A DNA stretch of 64,000 bases, taken from the NCBI GenBank assembly GCA_902363625.1, contig CABJAS010000008.1, forward strand, positions 1-64,000, read 5' to 3'. The number at the start of each line of letters is the position of its first letter. The first letter of the stretch is position 1. The notes beneath the pieces are model-generated. The model was given only the letters and a program-made list of their open reading frames with translations. It was not told the origin of the DNA and searched no databases. A program made the translations under genes and the position numbers. Below, piece after piece: positions 16,358-24,645 of this stretch. Origin of the DNA: Clostridiaceae bacterium (GTDB taxonomy: Bacteria; Bacillota_I; Bacilli_A; Erysipelotrichales; Coprobacillaceae).

Positions 16358-16945
16358 ATGGTAAACTATCCAAATGGGATGAAAAAAAACATTTCTCAAC
16401 CTGTATCTGCCTTAAAGCAAGATACAAGACACCGCGGTTATTCGTTGGAACAAGATCTTAATGAATCCAATGAATACTATCTCACTTTTGATAAGGCAGT
16501 CATTCATAAAAAGCCGACGCCGATCCAAATCGTGAAGGTGGATTATCCATCGCGCAGCTCTGCTAAGATCATTGAAGCCTATTTCAAGATTCCGAGTACG
16601 ACAGATTACAATGGTATATATAAGGGAAAATATATTGACTTTGAAGCGAAAGAAATCAACAAGATGAGCTTTCCCTTTCAAAATATCCACCCCCATCAGA
16701 TTGAGCACTTGGATAAAGTGTTAAGACATGGCGGCATTGCTTTTATCGTGATGGCTTTTACAAAATTAAGTGAGGTTTATCTGCTTCGGGCAGATTATAT
16801 GATTGAAAAATACAACTCATCAAAAAAGAAATCACTTTCTTATGAAGAAATCAGTCAAAACGGGTATCGTATCCAGTATGGATTTCGACCTCGGCTGGAT
16901 TATTTAAGGATTGTGGATGAAGTATTTTTTAAGGAGGAAAAATAA
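16358..16945 (+). CDS. recU: Holliday junction resolvase RecU
   Basis: RecU cleaves four-way DNA junctions in recombination and chromosome segregation in Bacillota. The catalytic block TTDYNGIYKGKYIDFEAKE gives D83, D94, E96 and K98, and RG at residues 26-27 precedes the conserved RGYSLEQDLN segment. Length 195 is typical. The stop codon abuts the pbp1A ATG, so the two are co-transcribed, as in the B. subtilis recU-ponA pair. Confidence 0.96.
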   Translation: MVNYPNGMKKNISQPVSALKQDTRHRGYSLEQDLNESNEYYLTFDKAVIHKKPTPIQIVKVDYPSRSSAKIIEAYFKIPSTTDYNGIYKGKYIDFEAKEINKMSFPFQNIHPHQIEHLDKVLRHGGIAFIVMAFTKLSEVYLLRADYMIEKYNSSKKKSLSYEEISQNGYRIQYGFRPRLDYLRIVDEVFFKEEK

Positions 16946-19774
16946 ATGACAAATACACCAAATGAAAATAACAGACGACGACGAAGTCAGCCAAAGAAAG
17001 TAGATAAGGCAGCAAACAAAAAGCGAAATAAACGCATTATCTTCAGTGTTTTAAGTGTCCTCGTTGTGGCCGTGATTGGATATGGAATCTATTTCGTATA
17101 TGGTATTATCAAATCAACCGATACATTCAGCATCGAAAAACTCGTTTCTCAAGAAGCGACAGAAATGTATGACGCCGAAGGCGGCAGCATGGGAATGTGG
17201 GGGAACGATGAAGCCGGAACCAGAGAAAACGTTACATATGAGCAATTACCGCAAGTATTAGTAGATGCTGTTGTGGCAACGGAAGACTCACGTTTCTTTG
17301 ATCATAACGGATTTGACCTGCCTCGTATCATCAAAGCAGCATTTGGAAACCTGTTAGCCGGAGATATTACCAGCGGGGGATCTACGATTACTCAGCAGCT
17401 GATCAAGAAATCTTACTATCCTGACGAGCATACGAATCGTTGGCAGAGAAAGATTGGTGAGATTTATCTTGCTATCCAGGCAGACAGTCAATTAGACAAA
17501 GAAAAAATACTGGAACTTTATTTAAACAAGATTGCATTTGGTCGTGGGAACAAAACCATCGGGATTCAAGCTGCAAGTAAATATTACTTTGATAAAGATG
17601 TTTCTGAATTAACTTTGCCAGAAGCGGCTTTATTAGCCGGAACACTGAATGCTCCGGATGCCTTCGATCCTTATTATCACCTTGAAGACGCAACTAAAAG
17701 ACGTGATACGGTTTTAGATTTAATGTATCGCCATGGCTACATTTCAGAAGATGAAATGAATGCTACCAAACAGATTAAAATTGAAAACACATTAAAGAAA
17801 AGTGCTAATGCCGATACTGACTATACAAATTATGCAAGTTATACGGACACTGTTCTTTCTGAATATTACGAGTTAGCCAACTCAGGAAAATATCCTGAGC
17901 TTGCCGGATTAGATCCATTGGAAACACCGATGGAAATTCATACTTTTATGGATCCAGATGCGCAGTCTTATGCGGATTCTATTGCTTCTGGTGAACTCTT
18001 TAACTTCTATGATGATAACTTGGAACTTGGTGCCAGTGTTCAAGATACACATACCGGAAAAATTATCGCCGTAATCGGCGGACGTCATTATACCGGTGTA
18101 ACCACACCGGAACGTGAAGCGGTCGAAACTGCGCCAATCAACTATGCATTGGAAAAGCATCAGCCGGGTTCTTCATTAAAGCCAATCATTTCTTACTGTG
18201 CCGCCTTTGAATTCTTAGATTGGTCAACCGGTCAAAGTGTGTCCAACGAGGCCTATACAACACCGGAAGGGCATAAAGTCAATAACTGGGACTTCTCAGT
18301 AGGCGGTGAAGTGCAGCTGCAGGAAGCACTTCGAAACTCATTGAATTTACCTGCAATCCATACATTCAATAAAGTTTTGGAAAAAATTAGTTTAGCCGAT
18401 TATCAAAAATATGTGGAAGGATTCGGATTTGATTTAAGTGATGAATCTTTCAATACCACTTACTCTATTGGATCATGGGATCATGGGATTACGCCAGTTC
18501 AAGGTGCCGGTGCCTATGCGGCTTTATCCAATAACGGAAATTACATTCAGCCACATACAATCGACTATATTGTCTTAAAAGATACTGGAACAAAAATTGA
18601 TATTCACAATTCTATTACACCGACTCAGGCATTATCTGCTGAATCTTCATTCATGATCCAGCAAGTATTAAAAACCTTCGCAAAAACACAATATATTGGA
18701 ACAAACATTAATTACAACCTAGCTGCCAAATCCGGTACAAGTGACTGGGGAGATTCAGGAGTTCAATTTGGTATTCCTGAAGGAGCAAATAAAGACAGCT
18801 GGTTCCAAGGATATACCGAAGACTTAGCCGTGTCTGTATGGGTCGGCTATCCGGGAAGCATTGCTTCTACCTACGGTTATTATCTAAGCTATGATCAGAC
18901 CAATTTTGGCAGCAAGATCGGGGCTATGCTGATTGATCATATCCAAAATGGTACGACAGTAAACAGTTATACACAGCCAAGCGGTGTTTCTCAGGCAACG
19001 ATGGTAAAAGGAATTACGCCTTATATGAAGCCGGATTCTTCTACTCCATCAGACAGTGTAATTACTGCATGGTTTAAAAACAGCAATATGCCAAAAGATT
19101 ATAGTCTGGCAAGCCAGCTTGCTGCTTTAACATCATTTGATGTTACTGGGGAAGCTAATAACTTAAATGTTAAATTCGGTGCCTATGATAAATCAGCTGA
19201 TGATAAAAATGTTGTCAATATCTACGGAGATGCGATCTACGGTGTAGAGGTGCGTGATCCGGATACCGGTGCTGTTCTTTACAGTCAGACAAGCGAAACA
19301 CCTGAATTTAAATTAAATTACACTCCAGAAAAGAGTGTCGTTATTGTTGGATTCTATACACGTTCTAAAGCATTGACGATTCGTTCATCAGAGAAATCAG
19401 TAACGGTGACAATCAATCCAAAGACAGCTGAATACACTGTCAATTACTACAAAGACGATGTTTTATTTAAATCAGAAAAAGGAACCGGAACGATCGGTGC
19501 AACTATTACTCCGGATATCAAGAAATATCAGGATGCTGCTTATAACACCGGGGTTGCAAATCCTACTTCAATCAAGATTGCGGCTGACGGAAGTTCAGTA
19601 ATCAATGTCTATTATACAAAAAAGACCCCAACGACACCTGAAACTCCGGGCGGCTCAACGGGGGGAAATGATAATACAACCAATAATGGTGGAAACAATG
19701 GGAACAATACCAATAATGGCAGCAACGGAAATAATCAAAACAACGGTGGCAATACTCAAACACCAAGCAGTTAA
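16946..19774 (+). CDS. ponA: Class A penicillin-binding protein 1A
   Basis: This bifunctional peptidoglycan synthase polymerises lipid II and cross-links peptides outside the membrane. The order is a basic cytoplasmic tail, one membrane segment (31-53), a GT51 glycosyltransferase domain (ATEDSRFFDHNG with Glu113, GGSTITQQL at 144-152) and a transpeptidase domain. The latter has SSLK at 409-412, SLN at 465-467 and KSGT near 595. About 130 residues with a beta-sandwich and MucBP-like look follow, then an Asn/Gly/Thr-rich low-complexity tail. Length 942 is near B. subtilis PonA (914). AGGAGG lies within the recU end, and a terminator follows. Confidence 0.94.
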   Translation: MTNTPNENNRRRRSQPKKVDKAANKKRNKRIIFSVLSVLVVAVIGYGIYFVYGIIKSTDTFSIEKLVSQEATEMYDAEGGSMGMWGNDEAGTRENVTYEQLPQVLVDAVVATEDSRFFDHNGFDLPRIIKAAFGNLLAGDITSGGSTITQQLIKKSYYPDEHTNRWQRKIGEIYLAIQADSQLDKEKILELYLNKIAFGRGNKTIGIQAASKYYFDKDVSELTLPEAALLAGTLNAPDAFDPYYHLEDATKRRDTVLDLMYRHGYISEDEMNATKQIKIENTLKKSANADTDYTNYASYTDTVLSEYYELANSGKYPELAGLDPLETPMEIHTFMDPDAQSYADSIASGELFNFYDDNLELGASVQDTHTGKIIAVIGGRHYTGVTTPEREAVETAPINYALEKHQPGSSLKPIISYCAAFEFLDWSTGQSVSNEAYTTPEGHKVNNWDFSVGGEVQLQEALRNSLNLPAIHTFNKVLEKISLADYQKYVEGFGFDLSDESFNTTYSIGSWDHGITPVQGAGAYAALSNNGNYIQPHTIDYIVLKDTGTKIDIHNSITPTQALSAESSFMIQQVLKTFAKTQYIGTNINYNLAAKSGTSDWGDSGVQFGIPEGANKDSWFQGYTEDLAVSVWVGYPGSIASTYGYYLSYDQTNFGSKIGAMLIDHIQNGTTVNSYTQPSGVSQATMVKGITPYMKPDSSTPSDSVITAWFKNSNMPKDYSLASQLAALTSFDVTGEANNLNVKFGAYDKSADDKNVVNIYGDAIYGVEVRDPDTGAVLYSQTSETPEFKLNYTPEKSVVIVGFYTRSKALTIRSSEKSVTVTINPKTAEYTVNYYKDDVLFKSEKGTGTIGATITPDIKKYQDAAYNTGVANPTSIKIAADGSSVINVYYTKKTPTTPETPGGSTGGNDNTTNNGGNNGNNTNNGSNGNNQNNGGNTQTPSS

Positions 19775-19775
19775 G

Positions 19776-19806
19776 CAGAAGGATTCTCCCTTCTGTTTTT
19801 TTTTTA
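19776..19806 (+). terminator. Terminator after pbp1A
   Basis: The stem CAGAAGG/CCTTCTG (19776-19782 and 19789-19795) is followed by ten T residues, two bases after the stop codon. Confidence 0.9.
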
Positions 19807-19832
19807 TGAATAATTTTAGATATACAAAAAAA

Positions 19833-19849
19833 CGTTTCATTAAGAAACG
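19833..19849 (-). terminator. Terminator after nth
   Basis: The stem CGTTTC/GAAACG (19833-19838 and 19844-19849) overlaps the nth stop and is followed by T residues on the minus strand. It faces the pbp1A terminator in the convergent gap. Confidence 0.75.
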
Positions 19850-20514
19850 CTTTGATGTTCATTGATATGTTTTGTTTTTATAGCTTTTCGTTTAGGCTCC
19901 TTGCAGATATCATATAAAGGACACTCATAGCAAGTAGGATTCGTTGCCTTACAGAAATAACGACCAAAGAAAATAAATTGATGATGTCCCTTGATCCAGC
20001 GATCCTTCGGGATAGCTTTCATCAGCTTCTTTTCTACGGTTAATACCGAATCATCCCATTTCGCAAAACCTAAACGCTTCGAAATCCTTTCCACATGCGT
20101 ATCGACCGCAAATGCCGGCTGACCAAAAGCGACCGATACCACAACATTGGCAGTCTTTTTGCCTACACCCGGCAGTGTTGTTAGTTCCTCGATTGTATGA
20201 GGCACTTCTCCATTGAACTGTTCTAACAACTGAATGGACATATTATGTAATGATTTTGCTTTATTGCGATATAATCCGATTGTTTTAATATCTTTTTCAA
20301 TCTGTGCTAATGGCGCTTGGGCAAAATCTTCCGGCCCTTTATATTTCTCGAATAAATTTTTTGTCAGCTTATTCACACTCTGATCGGTTGTCTGAGCAGA
20401 CAGCATGACAGCCACCAATAATTCAAACTCATTATGATGAACCAATTCGCAATAGGCGTCCGGAAACATTTCATCCAGTGTATTCAATATTAAATCTAAC
20501 TTATGTTTAATCAT
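19840..20514 (-). CDS. nth: Endonuclease III
   Basis: This base-excision DNA glycosylase and AP lyase removes oxidised pyrimidines. The helix-hairpin-helix LPGVGKKTA carries catalytic Lys120, and the second catalytic residue Asp138 is in AVDTHVER. The C-terminal [4Fe-4S] loop is C-x6-C-x2-C-x5-C. Length 224 is standard. It overlaps the dnaD-like gene by 8 bp, an arrangement conserved in B. subtilis. Confidence 0.96.
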   Translation of the reverse strand: MIKHKLDLILNTLDEMFPDAYCELVHHNEFELLVAVMLSAQTTDQSVNKLTKNLFEKYKGPEDFAQAPLAQIEKDIKTIGLYRNKAKSLHNMSIQLLEQFNGEVPHTIEELTTLPGVGKKTANVVVSVAFGQPAFAVDTHVERISKRLGFAKWDDSVLTVEKKLMKAIPKDRWIKGHHQFIFFGRYFCKATNPTCYECPLYDICKEPKRKAIKTKHINEHQSVS

Positions 20515-21109
20515 CTTCTTCCCACCACCTATACTCTACTAATTCTTCTTCGTTGCCGCTTGGCTCAATCGGTTCAGCCCCAGATCGGCGAACCCCGTTT
20601 TGTGACCAATTGATCAATATCTTTTCAATGTAACGAAATGAATGTACATTGCTTAAAGCCGCTTCTTTCAATGCATCCAAAATAAATTGATCACTGTAGC
20701 CGCTTTGCTTCCAACTCTTAATTGTCTCTAATTCTATCGGAGTTAAAGCCTTGGCAAATTCATTTTCAAATGCTTCTACCAGATTAATACCGTCCATTTT
20801 GTCCACTTGTTCAACAGGAGCATCAAACACCAGCCGTTTATAAAAAGCGTCCAAGGAGATCGATGTACCAATCAGATTAATCATCTTTTTATTTACCAGT
20901 CCCACCAGCACACTATCAATCACTTTATCGTCTAAATGCACATAGTTCGTTAACATCTCATAATTAATTCCTTTTTGACCTGAATCCTGTAATGTCATAA
21001 TTAAAAGCAAAATCAAAATTTCATTTTCATTTAATCCCAATGCTTTATATTTAAGAATTGCCAGTCCTTTCAAATCAATTAAATTATGTTCCTTTAAAAA
21101 TACATCCAT
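20507..21109 (-). CDS. dnaD: DnaD-like replication initiation protein
   Basis: DnaD helps load the replicative helicase at the origin and at restart sites. The 200-residue protein has an N-terminal winged-helix part (about 1-105) and a C-terminal DnaD/DnaB domain (about 115-185, ELETIKSWKQSGYSDQFILDAL style), with an acidic tail ending EYRWWEEDD. It lies between ypmB-like and nth genes, as in B. subtilis (which also has aspB and asnS there, absent here). Confidence 0.9.
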   Translation of the reverse strand: MDVFLKEHNLIDLKGLAILKYKALGLNENEILILLLIMTLQDSGQKGINYEMLTNYVHLDDKVIDSVLVGLVNKKMINLIGTSISLDAFYKRLVFDAPVEQVDKMDGINLVEAFENEFAKALTPIELETIKSWKQSGYSDQFILDALKEAALSNVHSFRYIEKILINWSQNGVRRSGAEPIEPSGNEEELVEYRWWEEDD

Positions 21110-21114
21110 CTTTA

Positions 21115-21582
21115 TTATTTCCCTAATTCATAAAATTTTATTTCACTGCCATCTTGTGCATTTAAGTAGATATACTGAGTAACGTTACCCAAGTTCTGGC
21201 GACATAAATAACTAATCATTTTATTTTCATAACCTAATTCTAAGGTACTGAAATCTGTAACATTATAATCCGCAGCTAGGCGTTCCTTTATTAAATCTAA
21301 TTGAATAGTCTCTAACGGTTCTTTTTTTACCATCAAGTAATCACTGTTAAAAACATAAACATTTTCTTCATCTTGCCCGATATAATAGATATCCTGACTA
21401 TTATATTGAGCAAATTCTGTAAATGATTCAATTTTATTCATTGCTAACGCTTCTTTTTTTGCATTCAACACTTTGTTTTCAGCTCTGTTATAGGGTTCAT
21501 GAAAAAAATAAATGAACCCGCTGATAAAAATTAAAATCACGGATAACGTGATGAGTAACACATAAAATTTTCCTTTTTTCAT
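21115..21582 (-). CDS. tseB: YpmB/TseB-like membrane protein
   Basis: A 155-residue protein with one N-terminal membrane segment (about 8-28) and an extracytoplasmic domain of two cystatin-like repeats. The PYNRAENKVLNAKKEALAMN segment matches the YpmB start. B. subtilis YpmB (TseB) binds PBP2A and affects cell elongation. Synteny (ypmB-dnaD-nth) supports the call. The sequence is divergent, so the role is inferred from family and position. Confidence 0.72.
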   Translation of the reverse strand: MKKGKFYVLLITLSVILIFISGFIYFFHEPYNRAENKVLNAKKEALAMNKIESFTEFAQYNSQDIYYIGQDEENVYVFNSDYLMVKKEPLETIQLDLIKERLAADYNVTDFSTLELGYENKMISYLCRQNLGNVTQYIYLNAQDGSEIKFYELGK

Positions 21583-21631
21583 AATCCCTCCGCCTTTTAT
21601 TATACACCAATATATTTTAGGCGCAAAGAAA

Positions 21632-21653
21632 AATCCTTTATATCTAAAGGATT
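21632..21653 (-). terminator. Terminator after the membrane zinc protease
   Basis: A 9-bp stem AATCCTTTA/TAAAGGATT (21632-21640 and 21645-21653) overlaps the stop codon and is followed by TTTTTC on the minus strand. Confidence 0.8.
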
Positions 21654-22338
21654 AATCTCTTCTTGAACTTCCTAATACCATTAAAAGCAAACGCAGGATG
21701 GATAATAATGAAGCGGCTACCGCTGCTACATACGTCATCGCTGCCGCAGACAGCATCTGACTTGCACCGCCTACTTCACTTGTCGGAATCATTCCGGTAT
21801 CTAAAATTTCCAATGCTCTGCTTGATGCATTAAATTCAACCGGTAAGGTTAATAGCTGAAATAACAAAATAGCACTGATCAAGACAATTCCCAATAAGGC
21901 AATATTTAATTCACCCATAGCAAAACCAATAAATAAAACGATATACCCTGCCCACTGAGACACATTGAATAAAGGCACTAAAGCATTACGATAAACCAAT
22001 GAACGGTATCCCACTTTATGCTGAATGGCATGTCCGCATTCGTGTGCCGCAACAGCAATCGAAGCAATACTATGCCCATTATACACATCACGAGACAAAT
22101 TCACAGTTTTATTTTTAGGGTTATAGTGATCACTCAATTTTCCATTGACAGCATTAATTTCGACATCCTGCAATCCATTCTGATCCAAGATGCGTCGAGC
22201 CGTTTCATAGCCGGTCAGTCCGCTGCTTGAAGGGATTTTACTATATTTACCATAAGCGCTTTGAACTTTCATCTGCGCTCCCATTGTTAAAATAACCCCA
22301 ATAAATAATAGAAAGTACCCAAACATATAATAATTCAT
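21652..22338 (-). CDS. Membrane zinc metallopeptidase (YugP type)
   Basis: An integral membrane peptidase of the Zn-peptidase-2 family with the HExxH motif in VAAHECGHAIQH, a membrane segment at the N-terminus and three or more after the catalytic motif. Family function is poorly defined; B. subtilis YugP is the nearest named relative. I use the ATG at 22338, which has GAGGTGAG 5 bases upstream and gives 228 residues. A longer reading would start at a TTG 14 codons earlier, beyond a TATAAT at 22357-22362. It has its own terminator. Confidence 0.85.
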   Translation of the reverse strand: MNYYMFGYFLLFIGVILTMGAQMKVQSAYGKYSKIPSSSGLTGYETARRILDQNGLQDVEINAVNGKLSDHYNPKNKTVNLSRDVYNGHSIASIAVAAHECGHAIQHKVGYRSLVYRNALVPLFNVSQWAGYIVLFIGFAMGELNIALLGIVLISAILLFQLLTLPVEFNASSRALEILDTGMIPTSEVGGASQMLSAAAMTYVAAVAASLLSILRLLLMVLGSSRRD

Positions 22339-22400
22339 ACTTCTCACCTCGAATCTATTATACACTACTATTATGAACAATATATTGCAAATAATAAAAA

Positions 22401-22419
22401 AGATGCATCAGATGCATCT
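22401..22419 (-). terminator. Terminator after hup
   Basis: The inverted repeat AGATGCATC/GATGCATCT (22401-22409 and 22411-22419) touches the hup stop codon and is followed by six T residues on the minus strand. Confidence 0.8.
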
Positions 22420-22694
22420 TAGCTGTTCATTGAATCTTTCAAACGATTACTAGGTTTAAATGTTAAAGTCTTTGAAGCTGGAATTGTCATGATTTCTTTT
22501 GTTTTTGGACTGACACCTTTTCTTTCTTTGCGATGATTTACTTTAAAAGTACCAAATCCAGAAATCAATACTTTATTCCCCTCTAGTAAACTATCTGTAA
22601 TTGTATCAAACACTGTATCTACTAAGTCTTCTGCTTCTTTTTTCGTTAATTCTTTTTTAATAGATACAGCTTCCACAAGTTCTTTCTTATTCAT
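22419..22694 (-). CDS. hup: DNA-binding protein HU
   Basis: A histone-like nucleoid protein that bends DNA non-specifically and helps compaction. The 91 residues include the HU signature GFGTFKVNHRKERKGVSPKTKE and the C-terminal PSNRLKDSMNS end. Length is standard. It has its own promoter with a 17-bp spacer and an extended -10, and its own terminator, which fits strong constitutive expression. It is located next to spoIVA, as hbs is in B. subtilis. Confidence 0.97.
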   Translation of the reverse strand: MNKKELVEAVSIKKELTKKEAEDLVDTVFDTITDSLLEGNKVLISGFGTFKVNHRKERKGVSPKTKEIMTIPASKTLTFKPSNRLKDSMNS

Positions 22695-22729
22695 TTCAAA
22701 ACCTCCATACGTGAATATTGAACGTGTTT

Positions 22730-22758
22730 ATAATACCATTTTTCATGCTTTAGTTCAA
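22730..22758 (-). promoter_or_regulatory. Promoter of hup
   Basis: On the minus strand, -35 TTGAAC (22753-22758) is 17 bp from -10 TATTAT (22730-22735), with TGG before it (extended -10), 36 bases before the hup ATG. Confidence 0.7.
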
Positions 22759-22783
22759 TAAAATTCGTCAAAAAACGCATCAA

Positions 22784-24256
22784 CTAAAGGACTATCGCAA
22801 TGACGTTAGTTTTTCCTTTATTCACGATTTTTGAAAGAATATCATGAATACGTTGACAGGTTGCTTCCGGGATCGTTCCCAACTTCATTTTCATGCTTTC
22901 ACTGATTACATCCCCAAGTTTTCGCCCAAAGACTTCACAGTCATAAATGGCTTGCGGGTTAGTGCTGTGTTCTTTCATCAAGTAATCAATGAACATTTCT
23001 GCCTGTTGTTTTGATCCGATAATCGGTTCAAAGGCATTCTCTACCTCTACCTTAACCATATGAATAGTGCTGGCTTTTGAGATCATTTTAATACCATAAC
23101 GCGGTCCCTGTTTAACAACAATCGGCTCAGAAAGTTCAATATCTAATAAATCCGGTAATGCAAAACCATAACCAGTATGCTGTACCATGCTTAAAGCACT
23201 GGAAATATGATCATACTCATTTTTCGCCATTACCAGCTGCTGCAGCAATTTAATAAATTCGGCTTTATCAATCATATCAGAACCAAGAATTTCCTTAAGA
23301 ATATCATTGTATAACCCGCTCTTAATGCGAATATCCACACAAGCGCTTCCGGTTGATGTATTAATATCGACGATCTTTGATTCTTCGATCGAATTGAAAG
23401 AAGAAAGCTTACTAATTACATTTTTAACATCTTTTAATTTATGAATCTCACTTAATGATTCTACTAAACTATTGTCAATATCCTGTTTCAGCCAATGGCT
23501 TTTATCCAATACAGCCACCCATTTAGGCACATTGATCTTTACTTCCGTTACCGGGAATTCATATAACGATTGTTTTAAAATATTTTGAATATCGTCCCCT
23601 GTCATATCAGCAATGCTCATTGGCAGGATAGGGACATCATATTTTTCTTTTAAATGACTCACGCAGCTTTCGCAATTAAAGCTATGTGGATCCGTAGTAT
23701 TCACAATAATGATAAACGGTTTTCCAATCGCCGTTAATTCCTCAATGACTTGTTCCTCACTCTCAACATAACAATCACGGTCAATGTCGGTAATGCTTCC
23801 ATCTGTCGTGACTACTATCCCAATCGTAGAATGATCTTGAATTACTTTTTGTGTTCCGATCTTTGCTGCTTCATCAAACGGAATAGCTTCCATAAACCAT
23901 GGTGTTTTAATCAAACGAATTCCATTTTCATCACGATAGCCTTTTGCCTGATCGATGACATATCCAACGCAGTCTACCAATCGGACATTAACAAAAAAAT
24001 CTTCATCCGCTTTAATCTTTGCCGCTACATTAGGAACAAACTTTGGTTCCACGGTCATAATCATTTTTCCCTGTCCTGACTGCGGCAGTTCATCAATGGC
24101 ACGGCGACGTTCATCTTCATCATTGATAAAAGGAATGACCACCAGTTCCATAAAACGTTTTATAAAGGTCGATTTCCCAGTCCTTACCGGACCGACTACA
24201 CCTAAATAAATATCTCCTTTTGTTCTTTTACCAATATCCATTATCATCTGGTCCAT
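22784..24256 (-). CDS. spoIVA: Stage IV sporulation protein A (coat ATPase)
   Basis: SpoIVA is an ATP-hydrolysing protein that polymerises on the forespore surface as the base of the spore coat. The Walker A motif GPVRTGKS lies at residues 22-29, followed by the conserved KFMELVVIPFI-like and DELPQSGQGK segments. The C-terminus ends NVIAIVL, comparable to the GLIAIIL of B. subtilis. I use the ATG at 24256 because GGAGG lies 9 bases before it; the in-frame ATG five codons earlier overlaps that site. This gives 490 residues against 492 in B. subtilis. A sigma-E-like -10 lies upstream. Confidence 0.97.
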   Translation of the reverse strand: MDQMIMDIGKRTKGDIYLGVVGPVRTGKSTFIKRFMELVVIPFINDEDERRRAIDELPQSGQGKMIMTVEPKFVPNVAAKIKADEDFFVNVRLVDCVGYVIDQAKGYRDENGIRLIKTPWFMEAIPFDEAAKIGTQKVIQDHSTIGIVVTTDGSITDIDRDCYVESEEQVIEELTAIGKPFIIIVNTTDPHSFNCESCVSHLKEKYDVPILPMSIADMTGDDIQNILKQSLYEFPVTEVKINVPKWVAVLDKSHWLKQDIDNSLVESLSEIHKLKDVKNVISKLSSFNSIEESKIVDINTSTGSACVDIRIKSGLYNDILKEILGSDMIDKAEFIKLLQQLVMAKNEYDHISSALSMVQHTGYGFALPDLLDIELSEPIVVKQGPRYGIKMISKASTIHMVKVEVENAFEPIIGSKQQAEMFIDYLMKEHSTNPQAIYDCEVFGRKLGDVISESMKMKLGTIPEATCQRIHDILSKIVNKGKTNVIAIVL

Positions 24257-24279
24257 TTTTAATTCCTCCATTTCACAAA

Positions 24280-24287
24280 AATATATG
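24280..24287 (-). promoter_or_regulatory. Candidate sigma-E -10 of spoIVA
   Basis: The minus strand reads CATATATT, one mismatch from CATACAnT, 24 bases before the chosen spoIVA ATG. spoIVA is sigma-E dependent in B. subtilis. The -35 region is weak. Confidence 0.45.
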
Positions 24288-24335
24288 AAATTGAATAGAA
24301 TTTAGAACCAATCTATGCCAATAAATAGATAAAAA

Positions 24336-24358
24336 CCAGTCTCTTATAAGGAGACTGG
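24336..24358 (-). terminator. Terminator after spoVIF
   Basis: The stem CCAGTCTC/GAGACTGG (24336-24343 and 24351-24358) is followed by TTTTTAT on the minus strand and adjoins the spoVIF stop codon. Confidence 0.85.
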
Positions 24359-24601
24359 CTAATTGTTCATAAAATCTTTTGGAATTTTATCATTTTTTAC
24401 CATACTGATGATTTGATCTTCTTTCGATTTTGAAACATCACGTCCAGATAATCGTGATACCTGCTGAATCAATTCACGAAGATTGCTTTCGGAAGAAAGA
24501 TCTTTTGTTTGAAAAGAATTTGCTAAATTTAAAATATCATCTTTATTTACATTTGTTTTACTTGCCACTTTGTTTAAAAACTGATCCTGATTATTTTTCA
24601 T
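24359..24601 (-). CDS. spoVIF: Stage VI sporulation protein F
   Basis: A small protein of the SpoVIF family, which in B. subtilis is needed for correct spore coat assembly. It shares the layout KTNVNKDDILNLANSFQ, LRELIQQVSRLSG, VSKSKEDQIISMV and a short C-terminal helix. I set the start at the ATG at 24601 (80 residues), because GGGGGT precedes it; a longer reading would begin inside the upstream hairpin. It follows gpsA by 44 bp on the same strand. The Shine-Dalgarno is buried in a 10-bp stem (see the hairpin entry). Confidence 0.82.
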   Translation of the reverse strand: MKNNQDQFLNKVASKTNVNKDDILNLANSFQTKDLSSESNLRELIQQVSRLSGRDVSKSKEDQIISMVKNDKIPKDFMNN

Positions 24602-24606
24602 ATTAG

Positions 24607-24638
24607 AATACCCCCACTCTAATCTATGTAGGGGTATC
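24607..24638 (-). promoter_or_regulatory. Hairpin masking the spoVIF ribosome binding site
   Basis: On the minus strand, ATACCCCTAC pairs with GTGGGGGTAT over 10 bp with one G-U and a loop of about 10 bases. The GGGGGT Shine-Dalgarno of spoVIF lies in the 3' arm. No T run follows, so it is not a good terminator for gpsA. It could prevent translation of spoVIF from gpsA readthrough transcripts. Confidence 0.5.
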
Positions 24639-24645
24639 ATTTTTG

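Noticed and set aside
19602..19865. Overlapping open frames on both strands at the 3' end of pbp1A
   Set aside because: They arise from the Asn/Gly-rich repeat codons of the PBP tail and run across two terminators. No ribosome binding site is present.
24607..24638. Intrinsic terminator of gpsA
   Set aside because: The stem is strong, but TCTAATATG and not a T run follows, so I list it as a translational element instead.
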